A DNA stretch of 64,000 nt from Gemmatimonadota bacterium (GTDB taxonomy: Bacteria > Gemmatimonadota > Gemmatimonadetes > Gemmatimonadales > GWC2-71-9), in NCBI GenBank assembly GCA_016713785.1, contig JADJOM010000003.1, positions 744,001 through 808,000 of the forward strand. Reading direction: 5' to 3'. Position numbers and translations under genes: made by a program. Below are positions 19,296 through 27,153 of the stretch, in pieces (positions within the stretch are counted from its first letter, which is position 1; each line of letters begins with the position of its first letter). The notes under the pieces were generated by a model. That model was not told the origin of the DNA. It made no database searches and worked only from the letters and a program-made list of their open reading frames with translations.

Positions 19296-21069
19296 CGCGT
19301 CGGTGCGCCCGCGGGTGCGTCTCGCAGGGCGGCGGCTGGTCCTGGGATTGGCCACGATCGCGGGCCTGGCCTGCGGCGGGGGCGATACCGGTGGGCCACG
19401 CGAGACCGGGACCATCGCCCCCCTCTCCGGCGATGCCCAGACCGCCACGGTGGGGACCACCCTGCAGCCGTATCGGGTGCTGGTGACCGATCCGCAGGGC
19501 CAGCCCCGCGCGGACGCCAAGGTGAGCTGGAGCCTAAAAAGCGGAGGCGGCGTCCTGGCGGCCGGGAGCAGCCAGACCGACGCCTCCGGCATCGCCGAGA
19601 TCACCAGCACCCTCGGCACCCTTGCCGGGGCGCAGGCCGTCCAGGCCTCGATCCAGGGGTACAGCGGTTCGCCGGTCGGGTTCGCGAGCACCGGGACCGC
19701 CGGGCCGCCCGCGGGCCTCACCAAGCTCAACGGCGACAACCAGACCACCTCACGCGCCCAGGCGGTGCTGATCCCACCCACGGTGCTGGTGACCGACGCG
19801 TACGGCAACGGGGTGGGAGGGGTGACCATCGGCTGGGCGGTGCAGGCCGGCGGCGGCAGCGTGGGCGCGCCGACCAGTGTCAGCGGCCCGAGCGGCGCCG
19901 CCGCCATCGCCTGGACCCTCGGCGCCACCCCGGGCACCAACCTGCTGGCCGCCACGCTCCCCGGGGACACCACGGTCACGTTTGCCGCGCTCGGCGTGGC
20001 GGCGTTCAGTGTCGACGGCGGCGGCAACAACGTCAGCGATCGGTACACCTCCGATCTCTGGGTGGCCGACGGCTATGCCTACACCGGCACCTGGGGCTTC
20101 CGCGGCGCCTTCGGCAACGCGGTGAAGATCTGGCAGCTCGATCCGGGCGGGGCCCCCGTGCTCACCGACTCGATCATTACCCCGGGCATCTCCACGGTCA
20201 GCGACCTGGAGGTCTCGCCCGACGGGCAGTGGCTGGTCTTCACCAGCGAGGGCGGCACCAATCGCGGCATCCACGCCTATGAACTCACCAGCCCGGGGGT
20301 GGCGGTGAGCCGGGCGGCCCTCGGGAACACCAACGGCCTGCACACCGGGACGTTGGCGGTGATCGGCGGGACCCTGTACGCCTTCGCCGCCCAGGACCCG
20401 CCGGGGTGCGCCCTCAAGATCTACGACCTTTCGGCCGCGGCGAGCGGCACCATTTCCGTGGCGAGCAGCACCACCATCCCTGACAACTACTGTATCCACG
20501 ATACCTTCGTGCGCGACGGCTACGCGTTCGTGTTCGCCTGGGACGAGGGGCTGTACATCTACGACGTAGGGAACGGGTCCCACGGCGGCTCCCCGGCCAA
20601 CCCGGTGGAAATCAGCAAGACCGGCAGCCCCTCCAACCTCAAGTTCGGCGGGGAGACCCACAACGGCTGGTGGTTCCACAACCCGGTCAGCGGCGAGCAG
20701 AAGTACCTCTTCATCGGCGAGGAGGGACCCGGCGCCGTCGGGAGTTCCTCCAGCGGGGATATCCACGTCGTGGACGTCTCGGACTTCGCCCACCCGGTGG
20801 AGGTGGCGTCGTTCCGGCTCGCCGGGGCAGGGACCCACAACTTCTGGGTGGACGAGCCCGATCAGCGGCTCTATGCGGCCTACTACAACGGCGGGGTGGT
20901 CGCCCTCGACATCTCTGGCGTGCTGGCGGGCAACCTGTCCAATCGCATCGTGGCCCAGGTGCGTCCCGGGGGGAGCGGGAACACCTACGTCTGGGGCGTG
21001 ATGCTGTACGGCGGGTCCCTGTATGCCAGCGACATGATCTCGGGGCTCTGGCAACTCGGCCTGCCCTGA
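19285..21069 (+). CDS. Secreted lipoprotein with two Ig-like domains and a beta-propeller-like domain
   Basis: The 594-residue product begins with basic residues, a hydrophobic helix and a cysteine at position 30 (AGLACGGGD). This resembles a lipobox, although the -3 position is Gly rather than Leu. Two Big/invasin-like repeats follow at about 40-130 and 135-235 (each with VLVTDxxGxxxxxxxxxW). From about residue 245 come short repeats of the LVIVD kind (DLEVSPDG, IYDVGN, VVDVSDFAHPVEV, ALDISG) that should form a propeller. The start at ATG 19285 has a GGAGG ribosome site. It overlaps the barrel gene upstream and is followed by a good intrinsic terminator. Function unknown; surface adhesion or binding is plausible. 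Confidence 0.75.
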   Translation: MGIDASVRPRVRLAGRRLVLGLATIAGLACGGGDTGGPRETGTIAPLSGDAQTATVGTTLQPYRVLVTDPQGQPRADAKVSWSLKSGGGVLAAGSSQTDASGIAEITSTLGTLAGAQAVQASIQGYSGSPVGFASTGTAGPPAGLTKLNGDNQTTSRAQAVLIPPTVLVTDAYGNGVGGVTIGWAVQAGGGSVGAPTSVSGPSGAAAIAWTLGATPGTNLLAATLPGDTTVTFAALGVAAFSVDGGGNNVSDRYTSDLWVADGYAYTGTWGFRGAFGNAVKIWQLDPGGAPVLTDSIITPGISTVSDLEVSPDGQWLVFTSEGGTNRGIHAYELTSPGVAVSRAALGNTNGLHTGTLAVIGGTLYAFAAQDPPGCALKIYDLSAAASGTISVASSTTIPDNYCIHDTFVRDGYAFVFAWDEGLYIYDVGNGSHGGSPANPVEISKTGSPSNLKFGGETHNGWWFHNPVSGEQKYLFIGEEGPGAVGSSSSGDIHVVDVSDFAHPVEVASFRLAGAGTHNFWVDEPDQRLYAAYYNGGVVALDISGVLAGNLSNRIVAQVRPGGSGNTYVWGVMLYGGSLYASDMISGLWQLGLP

Positions 21070-21072
21070 ATC

Positions 21073-21104
21073 CGGGGGGGCGGGGGGGGGCATCGGCAGG
21101 GGGG
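21073..21104 (+). other. Run of long G-tracts (possible G-quadruplex)
   Basis: Just after the lipoprotein stop lie G7, G9 and G6 tracts separated by one C and by CATCGGCA. Together with a GG in the spacer these could fold into a G-quadruplex in the RNA, directly upstream of the terminator hairpin. Confidence 0.4.
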
Positions 21105-21129
21105 CGGCCTTCGCGGTCGTCCCCTTTTT
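21101..21129 (+). terminator. Intrinsic terminator after the lipoprotein gene
   Basis: GGGGCGGCC and GGTCGTCCCC pair around a TTCGC loop with one bulged T, and TTTTT follows at 21125-21129. This is the only textbook stem-plus-T-run terminator that I found in the window. Confidence 0.75.
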
Positions 21130-21297
21130 CCCGTGAAAGCGTTGCCGGTTTTGCGTCAGGGGAGCCCTCCGGCCGCCCCGAATGTCTCAGCGTGGCGCGA
21201 TCCTGGGGGCGCTGGCTTGGAATTGACGGCGGACTGACGCCCGCTGCGCATCTTGGGCACCGTCAACGCCCCCCCCATCCGCGCCCAAGGAGGGCAG

Positions 21298-21648
21298 GTG
21301 AGCCGCTGGAGTGATATCATCCTCGCCCGACGGGGCGAGAACGTCCCAGAGGAGAACAATGGGGGCCCGTGGGGCCCCTGGTATCCGGTGCCCAGCACCG
21401 CCGGGATCCTGGTGCGGGTGCGGCGCGCCCGGATCACCCAGGAAGGGGAGCGCGAGCTGTATGCGTGGTCCTACGAGTTCAAATCCCAGCTCCCCCGCGC
21501 CATCAGCTTCCAGTACAAGGTGCATCCGAACCGGGACGGGCCCTTCGACCGCGTGGTCCGGCGCATCGTGGCCGGGGAGGTGGTCCGGGGCTCGGTGATC
21601 CTGCCGACCTCCGGACCGGTCTGGATCGACGCCCGCCTCATCGGTTGA
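21298..21648 (+). CDS. Hypothetical protein, 116 residues
   Basis: I do not recognise this protein. The GTG at 21298 has a strong AAGGAGGG ribosome site eight bases upstream, which decides the start. The product is soluble and basic, with a central strand-rich segment (ILVRVRRARITQEGERELYAWSY) and a region mentioning YKVHPNRDGPFDRVVRRIVAGE. It ends WIDARLIG. There is no signal peptide or membrane segment. A TTGACG at 21223-21228 may be part of its promoter, but no good -10 box pairs with it. It stands alone between the terminator and the serine hydrolase gene. Confidence 0.55.
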   Translation: MSRWSDIILARRGENVPEENNGGPWGPWYPVPSTAGILVRVRRARITQEGERELYAWSYEFKSQLPRAISFQYKVHPNRDGPFDRVVRRIVAGEVVRGSVILPTSGPVWIDARLIG

Positions 21649-21701
21649 CCGGGGGGCCCGGCGGGCGGAGATTCGCTCTGCCCCCCTCTCCGGGAGTCGT
21701 C

Positions 21702-22889
21702 GTGCCCCGTCCGGCCTGCCTTGCGTTGCCGTTCGCCCTGCTGTGCTTGCCCGTCCAGCCCCTGACCGCCCAGACCGTCCCGGACAGCGCCTGGGGGGCC
21801 GCCACGGCGGTGTTCGACCGGCTGCTCCAGGTCGACAGCATCGTGGGCGGGAGCCTCGCCCTGGTGCGGGACGGCCGCATCATACGGCGGCACGACGCCG
21901 GGTTGCAGGACCGGGCGGCGCGGCGACCCATGGGGCCTGGGGCCATCCTCCACTGGGGATCGATCACCAAGACCCTCACCGCCGTGGCCATCCTCGGCCT
22001 CCGCGACCGCGGCCTGCTCTCCCTCGACGATCCGATCACCCGCTGGGTCCCCGAGTTGCGCCAGGTGCACAATCCCCATGGCGCGATGGACGCCATCACC
22101 CTGCGGATGCTGCTCTCGCACTCCTCCGGTCTCCAGAACCCCACCTGGCCGTACCGCCGCTACGTGGCGTGGGAGCCCTTCGAGCCCACCCGGTGGGAGC
22201 AGCTCGTGAGCCTGATGCCCTACCAGGAGATCCTGTTCCCGCCCGGTTCCCAGTACGGCTACAGCAACCCCGCCTACATCTACCTGGCCCGGGTCATCGA
22301 GGCGGTGACCGGCGATCCCTACCAGTCGTACATCTACAAGAACCTGTGGAATCCGCTGGGTCTCACCGAGAGCTCCTTCGGGGCGACGCCGTGGCACCTG
22401 CGCGAGGCCCGCTCCAGCAACTACACCCTGGTCCGGGACAGCGCCGGGGTGGAGCGGGTGGTGGACAATGGCCCCGAGTTCGACCCCGGGATCACTATCC
22501 CGAATGGGGGCTGGAACGCGCCGGTGACCGACCTGGCGCGGTGGATGGCCTTCCTGAGCGGCGCGGCGGGGGCCGACACCGCGCTCCGGCGCCGCTTCGA
22601 CACGGTGCTCGGCCGGACCACCCTGGAGGAGATGTGGCGGCCGGTGGTCCCGGTCGGGGGCGGGGCCGAGGAATCGATGGGCCTGGGCTTCTTCCTGCGG
22701 CGGCAGGGAGCGGTCACGCTGGTGGGGCACACCGGCGAACAGGCGGGGTTTCGCTCCTTCCTGTACTTCAATCCGGTGACGCGGCTGGGCGTGATCGGCT
22801 GCGTCAACACCACAAACGACGCCCGCCCCGGGGAGTCGGGGCGGGCGTTCCGCCAGGCGATGCTGGCGGCGGTCAGCCTGCTGCGCTGA
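21702..22889 (+). CDS. Secreted serine hydrolase, beta-lactamase/class C (PBP4*-like) family
   Basis: The 395-residue product has a signal peptide ending near residue 23 (PLTAQT) and the three active-site motifs of the family: SITK (S87, K90), YSN (Y187) and HTG (H343). It also has LLSHSSGLQNP, which is common to the group. Members are DD-peptidases, esterases or peptidases acting in the periplasm; the substrate is not clear. The GTG at 21702 gives an intact signal peptide. The gene runs head-on into the M1 peptidase gene with only three bases between the stops, and its 3' end contains a 12-bp palindrome. Confidence 0.85.
   Translation: MPRPACLALPFALLCLPVQPLTAQTVPDSAWGAATAVFDRLLQVDSIVGGSLALVRDGRIIRRHDAGLQDRAARRPMGPGAILHWGSITKTLTAVAILGLRDRGLLSLDDPITRWVPELRQVHNPHGAMDAITLRMLLSHSSGLQNPTWPYRRYVAWEPFEPTRWEQLVSLMPYQEILFPPGSQYGYSNPAYIYLARVIEAVTGDPYQSYIYKNLWNPLGLTESSFGATPWHLREARSSNYTLVRDSAGVERVVDNGPEFDPGITIPNGGWNAPVTDLARWMAFLSGAAGADTALRRRFDTVLGRTTLEEMWRPVVPVGGGAEESMGLGFFLRRQGAVTLVGHTGEQAGFRSFLYFNPVTRLGVIGCVNTTNDARPGESGRAFRQAMLAAVSLLR
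22819..22848. terminator. Perfect 12-bp palindrome in the 3' end of the serine hydrolase gene
   Basis: ACGCCCGCCCCG and CGGGGCGGGCGT pair perfectly around GGGAGT. The hairpin is inside coding sequence, about 40 bases before the stop, and lies beyond the end of the converging M1 peptidase gene. It may end the minus-strand transcript; read leftwards it is followed by CGTTTG. Confidence 0.4.
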
Positions 22890-22892
22890 GGA

Positions 22893-24887
22893 TCAGCTCG
22901 GCGCCTTCCAGCCGTTGTTCCGCGGGTTCACGTCGGGGAACTGGCCGTCGGCATTCACCTGGGCCGCGGTAACCGGCTTGTCGGTCGGGATCACCGCCGT
23001 GTACCGGTCGCCCTTGTACCAGATCTCCACCGGGTACTTGAAGACCTGGGTGGTCCCGTCGCCGAAGGTGAGGGTGAGCTCTACCGGCATCACCTGCTGA
23101 CCGACGTTCCGCAGCACCACCTGTACCTGGCCGCCCCGGGGCGTGACCGATTCGACTGACTGGTCGAGCGCGGCGGTGGTGAAGAACCAGCCGCGCCAGA
23201 ACCAGTCGAGGTCGCGGCCGGTGACGTCCTCGATGGTGCGGAAGAAGTCGGCCGGCTGCGGGTGCTTGAAGGCCCAGCGGCGGGTGTACTCCCGGAGCGC
23301 GGCGTCGAACACGTCCGCCCCGAGCACCTTGTTGCGCAGCACGTAGAGCCCCATGGCCGGCTTGATGTACGCCAGCGCGCCGAGGTTGCCCTCGGTGCGG
23401 TAGCGGTTGGCGTAGGTCATGACCGGCTGGGCGGTGGGGGCCTGGTCGTTCATCAGGACGAACATCCCCTCGCCCTGGCGGCGCCGGGTGTCGTCGCGCT
23501 TGAAGTAGCCTTCCTCGGAGAAGATGTTGATGAAGGTATTGAACCCCTCATCCATCCACGCGTAGCGCCGCTCATCCGAGCCGACGATCATCGGGTACCA
23601 CATGTGCCCGATCTCGTGGGTCACGACGGCGTAGAGCCCCTCCTTGCTGTCGTCGTTGGCTTCCATGGCCACCATGGGGTACTCCATGCCGGACACCGGT
23701 CCCTCCACCGCCGAGATCTGCGGGTAGGGATAGCGGAACCAGCGGGTGCTGTACTCCTGGATGGAATAGCGGCTCATGTCGGCCGCGTCCTGCCACGTGG
23801 CCTTCGCGGCCGGGCGGTAGTACGCCTGCGCCAGGATCCCCTCCCAGCCGCTGGCGTCCCACAGGTACTCCGGGCTCGCGGCCCAGGCCACGTCGCGCAC
23901 GTTCTCGGCCTTGAAGCGCCAGGTGAGCATCCCGTCCTTCTTCGGGCGGGCCGCGCCCGAGGCCAGCTCCGCCTCGGTGATGATGCGCGTGATCGTGTCG
24001 CTCTTCACCGCGGCGGCGAGCCGGGCGCGCTGGGCGGCGGTCAGGACCTCGAGGGGGTTCTGGAGCACCCCGGTGCCGGCGACGATGTAGCCGGCCGGCA
24101 GCGTCACGTCGTACTCGAAGGTGCCGTATTCGAGGTAGAACTCACCCTGGCCCAGGTACTGGAGCGTGTTCCAGCCGTGCACGTCATCGTAGACGCACAT
24201 CCGCGGGTACCACTGCGCCAGCTCGTACAGGGTGCCGTCGCGGCCCATGCGGTCGGCGCCGTGGTCGGGGATGTTGAAGGCGTAGCCCAGGTCAAGGACC
24301 GTCACCGCGCCAGGGGCGAGCGGCGCGGGGAGCAGCACCTCCATCATGGTGTCGTCCACCCGGGTCTTCACCGGCAGCCGGCGGGCGACGGACCGGGCGC
24401 GGCCAGGCCGCGGCGCGGACTCGAGGGCCGCCGTCATGCCGGTGATCTCGAAACCGCCATCGAAGTTGGCCCCGCCGAAGCGGCCCTCCTGCGCGTTCAA
24501 GTACGACCCGACGCTCTGCTTCCGGAACAGGTTCTGGTCCAGCTGCATCCACACCCGGGTGAGCGTGTCCGGGGAGTTGTTGGCGTACCGGATGGTGACG
24601 TGGCCGCTGAGCCGCCGCGCCGCAGTGTCCAGGGTCGCCTTGATGACGTAGTCCGCTCGCTGCTGCCAGTAGGCGCGGCCCGGGGCCCCGCTCGCGCGGC
24701 GCAGGTCGTTCGCCTCGGGGAGCACCAGCGGGCTGAACATGCCGGTGTCGGCCACGGCGGCCCGGAGCTCCCGTTGGGCGGGGGCGGCGGGGCGGGGGCC
24801 GCCGGGCGCGGCAGGGGTCGGGGGGGGCGGCGGGTTCTGGGCGGCGAGCGGGAGGGCAACGAGCACTGAGAAGAAAAGCGAACGCAT
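22893..24887 (-). CDS. Secreted M1-family metallopeptidase
   Basis: The 664-residue product starts with a short signal peptide (SLFFSVLVALPLAAQ) followed by a proline-rich stretch. The N-terminal beta domain leads to the substrate-site GMEYP (a variant of GAMEN). The zinc site is HEIGH at residues 424-428 with the third ligand E447 in DEGF. The C-terminal part has MGLYVLRNKVLG and WFWRGWFFTT, as seen in bacterial M1 peptidases. It probably trims peptides in the periplasm or outside. The ATG has AGGA upstream. The gene converges with the serine hydrolase and diverges from the FHA gene. Confidence 0.88.
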   Translation of the reverse strand: MRSLFFSVLVALPLAAQNPPPPPTPAAPGGPRPAAPAQRELRAAVADTGMFSPLVLPEANDLRRASGAPGRAYWQQRADYVIKATLDTAARRLSGHVTIRYANNSPDTLTRVWMQLDQNLFRKQSVGSYLNAQEGRFGGANFDGGFEITGMTAALESAPRPGRARSVARRLPVKTRVDDTMMEVLLPAPLAPGAVTVLDLGYAFNIPDHGADRMGRDGTLYELAQWYPRMCVYDDVHGWNTLQYLGQGEFYLEYGTFEYDVTLPAGYIVAGTGVLQNPLEVLTAAQRARLAAAVKSDTITRIITEAELASGAARPKKDGMLTWRFKAENVRDVAWAASPEYLWDASGWEGILAQAYYRPAAKATWQDAADMSRYSIQEYSTRWFRYPYPQISAVEGPVSGMEYPMVAMEANDDSKEGLYAVVTHEIGHMWYPMIVGSDERRYAWMDEGFNTFINIFSEEGYFKRDDTRRRQGEGMFVLMNDQAPTAQPVMTYANRYRTEGNLGALAYIKPAMGLYVLRNKVLGADVFDAALREYTRRWAFKHPQPADFFRTIEDVTGRDLDWFWRGWFFTTAALDQSVESVTPRGGQVQVVLRNVGQQVMPVELTLTFGDGTTQVFKYPVEIWYKGDRYTAVIPTDKPVTAAQVNADGQFPDVNPRNNGWKAPS

Positions 24888-24910
24888 GCGTCATCCTGAG
24901 AGCCGGTGGA

Positions 24911-24929
24911 GGCGGGAACCCTTCCCGCC
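24911..24929. promoter_or_regulatory. Palindrome in the leader of the M1 peptidase gene
   Basis: GGCGGGAA-CCC-TTCCCGCC is a perfect 8-bp inverted repeat between the proposed -10 box (24939-24944) and the start of the peptidase gene. It could be an operator or an RNA hairpin. Confidence 0.35.
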
Positions 24930-24938
24930 GGATGGCGA

Positions 24939-24944
24939 AATCTA
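24939..24944 (-). promoter_or_regulatory. Candidate -10 box for the M1 peptidase gene
   Basis: TAGATT on the minus strand lies about 51 bases before the ATG. No convincing -35 box is visible at 17 bases. Confidence 0.3.
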
Positions 24945-25005
24945 ACCGGCCTACGGGTCACGCGGTGCGGGGGATTCGGTGGTGTCCCCCTGTCCATTCC
25001 GGGGC

Positions 25006-25011
25006 TACCTT
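25006..25011 (+). promoter_or_regulatory. -10 box for a leaderless FHA-gene transcript
   Basis: TACCTT ends six bases before the ATG at 25018, with no ribosome site between. The -35 region is weak (TGTCCC at 24983-24988). Confidence 0.4.
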
Positions 25012-25017
25012 GTCGCC

Positions 25018-25890
25018 ATGGGGATCATGGAACGTCTCTCCGGGGCCTTCGGGCCGCGCGTGGCCGAACGGCCGCTCGAGCTGGTGCGGGGGCCCAAGCG
25101 CTGGCCGCTGGTGCGCCGGCCGCTCGCCATCGGTCGCGCCCCGGAGTCCGATATCGTGATCCCGGGAGAGCAGGTTTCCCGGCTGCATGCCTGGATCGTC
25201 CCCGCCGCGGAGGGCGCCTTCGTGGTGGACCAGAGCCGGCTCGGCACCCTGGTCAACGGCGAGCGGATCGTGGCCCCCCGTCCCCTCACCCCCGGGGATG
25301 AGATCCAGATCGGCGAGATCCGCTACCAGGTGGCCCTCGCCAGCGCCCCGGTGGCGGGCGCGGCGCCGCCGGGTGGCGCCGGCCGGGTGGCCCAGTGGCT
25401 GCGGCGGTACGGCCCCTCCGAGGTGCTCGGCACCGTGGCGTCGGTCGGGGCGGCGGTCGGGGTACAGGAGTTCACCGGCAGTCTCGCCGCGGCGGCCTAC
25501 GCCGGCGCCCTGACGGAGACCGTCGTGTTCTATGGGGTCATGTTCCTGCGGGAGAGCGTCCGCGAGGCGCACCAGGCGGGGATCCGGGGCCGTCCGTTCG
25601 GGTCGGCTGACCTGCTCCCGGTGGCGCGGAGCCTCCTGCTCGAGTTCGGGGCGGCGGAGAGCCTGGACCTGCTCCTGGTGCGCCCGGCGTGCATGGCCCT
25701 CGGGCTCCAGATGATCGGCGGCAACCTGGGCGGCCTCGTGGGCAAGCTGGCGGCCGACCTGGTGTTCTACGGCCCGGTGCTCGCCATCTACGAATGGCGG
25801 CTGGCGCGGACCCGGGCGCGGGACGGGCAGGACCACCGGCGGCGGACCACGGCGGTCGGCCTGGCCCGCATCGAGGACCCCGGGGAGTAG
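25018..25890 (+). CDS. FHA-domain protein with a hydrophobic C-terminal domain
   Basis: The N-terminal third (to about residue 110) is a forkhead-associated domain, which binds phosphothreonine. It has LAIGRAPESDIVI, VSRLHAWI, LGTLVNGERI and PGDEIQIG. From about residue 125 a hydrophobic domain of some 140 residues follows (LGTVASVGAAVGVQEFTGS, TETVVFYGVMF, GGNLGGLVGKLAADLVFYG), with three or four possible membrane helices, then a basic tail. I do not recognise the membrane domain. ATG at 25018 is chosen because the FHA core begins soon after and a leaderless-type -10 box precedes it. No kinase gene is nearby. Confidence 0.75.
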   Translation: MGIMERLSGAFGPRVAERPLELVRGPKRWPLVRRPLAIGRAPESDIVIPGEQVSRLHAWIVPAAEGAFVVDQSRLGTLVNGERIVAPRPLTPGDEIQIGEIRYQVALASAPVAGAAPPGGAGRVAQWLRRYGPSEVLGTVASVGAAVGVQEFTGSLAAAAYAGALTETVVFYGVMFLRESVREAHQAGIRGRPFGSADLLPVARSLLLEFGAAESLDLLLVRPACMALGLQMIGGNLGGLVGKLAADLVFYGPVLAIYEWRLARTRARDGQDHRRRTTAVGLARIEDPGE

Positions 25891-25977
25891 GGCGAGTCGC
25901 GGGTGGGGTGGAAGACAGCGGGGCACGGCGTTGGCCGGGCCCCGGTGTCGTTCTGGGGGAAGTCGTCCACATCACAA

Positions 25978-26556
25978 TTATAGTCGCGGCAGGGTCACGC
26001 CGGTCTGGCGCTGGTACTTGCCCGCCTTGTCCTTGTAGCTGGTCTCGCAGATATCGTCCGGGGCGGCCTCGAAGAACAGCACCTGACAGATCCCCTCGTT
26101 GGCGTAAATCTTGGCCGGCAGGGGAGTTGTGTTGCTGATCTCCAGTGTCACATGACCTTCCCACTCCGGCTCGAAGGGGGTCACGTTGGTGATGATCCCG
26201 CAGCGGGCGTAGGTGGACTTTCCCACACAGATGGTCAGCACGTTACGCGGGATCCGGAAGTACTCGACCGAGCGGGCCAGGGCGAAGCTGTTCGGGGGCA
26301 CGATGCAGATGTCGCCCTCGAACTCCACGAAGCTCTTGCTGTCGAATTCCTTGGGGTCCACGATCGCCGAGAGGGCGTTGGTAAAGATCTTGAACTCGGG
26401 GGCCACCCGCATGTCGTAGCCGTAGGACGAGAGGCCGTAGGAGATGACCCGCCGGCCCGCCGCGTCGGCCTGGCGGACCTGGGCCTCGGTGAACGGCTCG
26501 ATCATCCCGGTTTCCTTCGCCATGCGGCGGATCCAGCGGTCGGACTTGATGGTCAT
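25978..26556 (-). CDS. dcd: dCTP deaminase
   Basis: Dcd deaminates dCTP to dUTP, or directly towards dUMP in bifunctional members, for thymidylate synthesis. The 192-residue product shows the family core: SSYGYDMRVAPEF, ICVGKSTYARCGI, and EWEGHVTLEISN with the catalytic glutamate. The loop after it, TTPLPAKIYANEGICQ, is also conserved. Start at 26556 (ATG) gives the usual N-terminus; an upstream extension of the frame lacks similarity. The gene converges with the FHA gene and diverges from nuoA, and it has its own promoter candidate. Confidence 0.93.
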   Translation of the reverse strand: MTIKSDRWIRRMAKETGMIEPFTEAQVRQADAAGRRVISYGLSSYGYDMRVAPEFKIFTNALSAIVDPKEFDSKSFVEFEGDICIVPPNSFALARSVEYFRIPRNVLTICVGKSTYARCGIITNVTPFEPEWEGHVTLEISNTTPLPAKIYANEGICQVLFFEAAPDDICETSYKDKAGKYQRQTGVTLPRL

Positions 26557-26619
26557 GGGCTTTGCGGAAGGGGGTGGCGTGTGGTCGGGCGCGGTCGGCG
26601 ACCGCGTGATCGGGGGAGC

Positions 26620-26625
26620 AATATA
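26620..26625 (-). promoter_or_regulatory. Candidate -10 box for dcd
   Basis: TATATT on the minus strand lies 63 bases before the dcd start, in the AT-richest patch of this intergenic region. No good -35 box is seen. Confidence 0.35.
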
Positions 26626-26714
26626 CGCCCGCCGCGCCGGTGGGCGAGGGGCGGGACCGTCCACCGGCCGGGACAGGCCGGCTGTCTGAAGTCCCGGTCG
26701 CGGCGCGTGAGGGG

Positions 26715-26743
26715 TACCATAACCTCGCGCCAGTCATTACTAT
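26715..26743 (+). promoter_or_regulatory. Candidate promoter of the nuo operon
   Basis: TACTAT at 26738-26743 is a plausible -10 box. TACCAT stands 17 bases upstream but matches the -35 consensus poorly. Transcription would start about 35-40 bases before the nuoA ATG. Confidence 0.4.
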
Positions 26744-26787
26744 CGTGGCGCCCCAGAGTGAAGGAATTCACCAGCGAGGCCCCCTCC

Positions 26788-27153
26788 ATGCTGCAGGCCT
26801 ACATCCCGGTGTTGCTGGTCTTGGCGTTCGTGAGCGCCAACGCCATCCTCATCCTCGGGCTGTCCCACGTCCTCTCGTCCTATCGCCTTACACCGGTCAA
26901 GCTCTCCCCCTACGAATCCGGCATGCCGGTCCTGGGGGATGCCCGCGAGCGGTTCAGCGTCAAGTTCTACCTGGTGGCGATGCTCTTCATCATCTTCGAC
27001 ATCGAGACCGTGTTCATGCTCCCGTGGGCGGCCGCCTTCCACCAGTTCGTGGAGCTCCGGGGCCTGCTGCTCGCCGAGATGTTCGTCTTCGTGGCGATCC
27101 TCGCGGTGGGCTACCTCTATATCTGGAAGCGCGGGGCCCTCCAATGGGATTGA
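26788..27153 (+). CDS. nuoA: NADH-quinone oxidoreductase subunit A
   Basis: NuoA is a small three-helix subunit at the junction of the membrane and peripheral arms of complex I. The 121-residue product has the conserved loop KLSPYESGMPVLGDARERF and the second helix FYLVAMLFIIFDIETVF with the functional acidic residues. ATG at 26788 gives a normal N-terminus; an in-frame GTG at 26758 would add ten residues. It is the first of fourteen nuo genes in the canonical A-N order and overlaps nuoB by ten bases. Confidence 0.95.
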   Translation: MLQAYIPVLLVLAFVSANAILILGLSHVLSSYRLTPVKLSPYESGMPVLGDARERFSVKFYLVAMLFIIFDIETVFMLPWAAAFHQFVELRGLLLAEMFVFVAILAVGYLYIWKRGALQWD

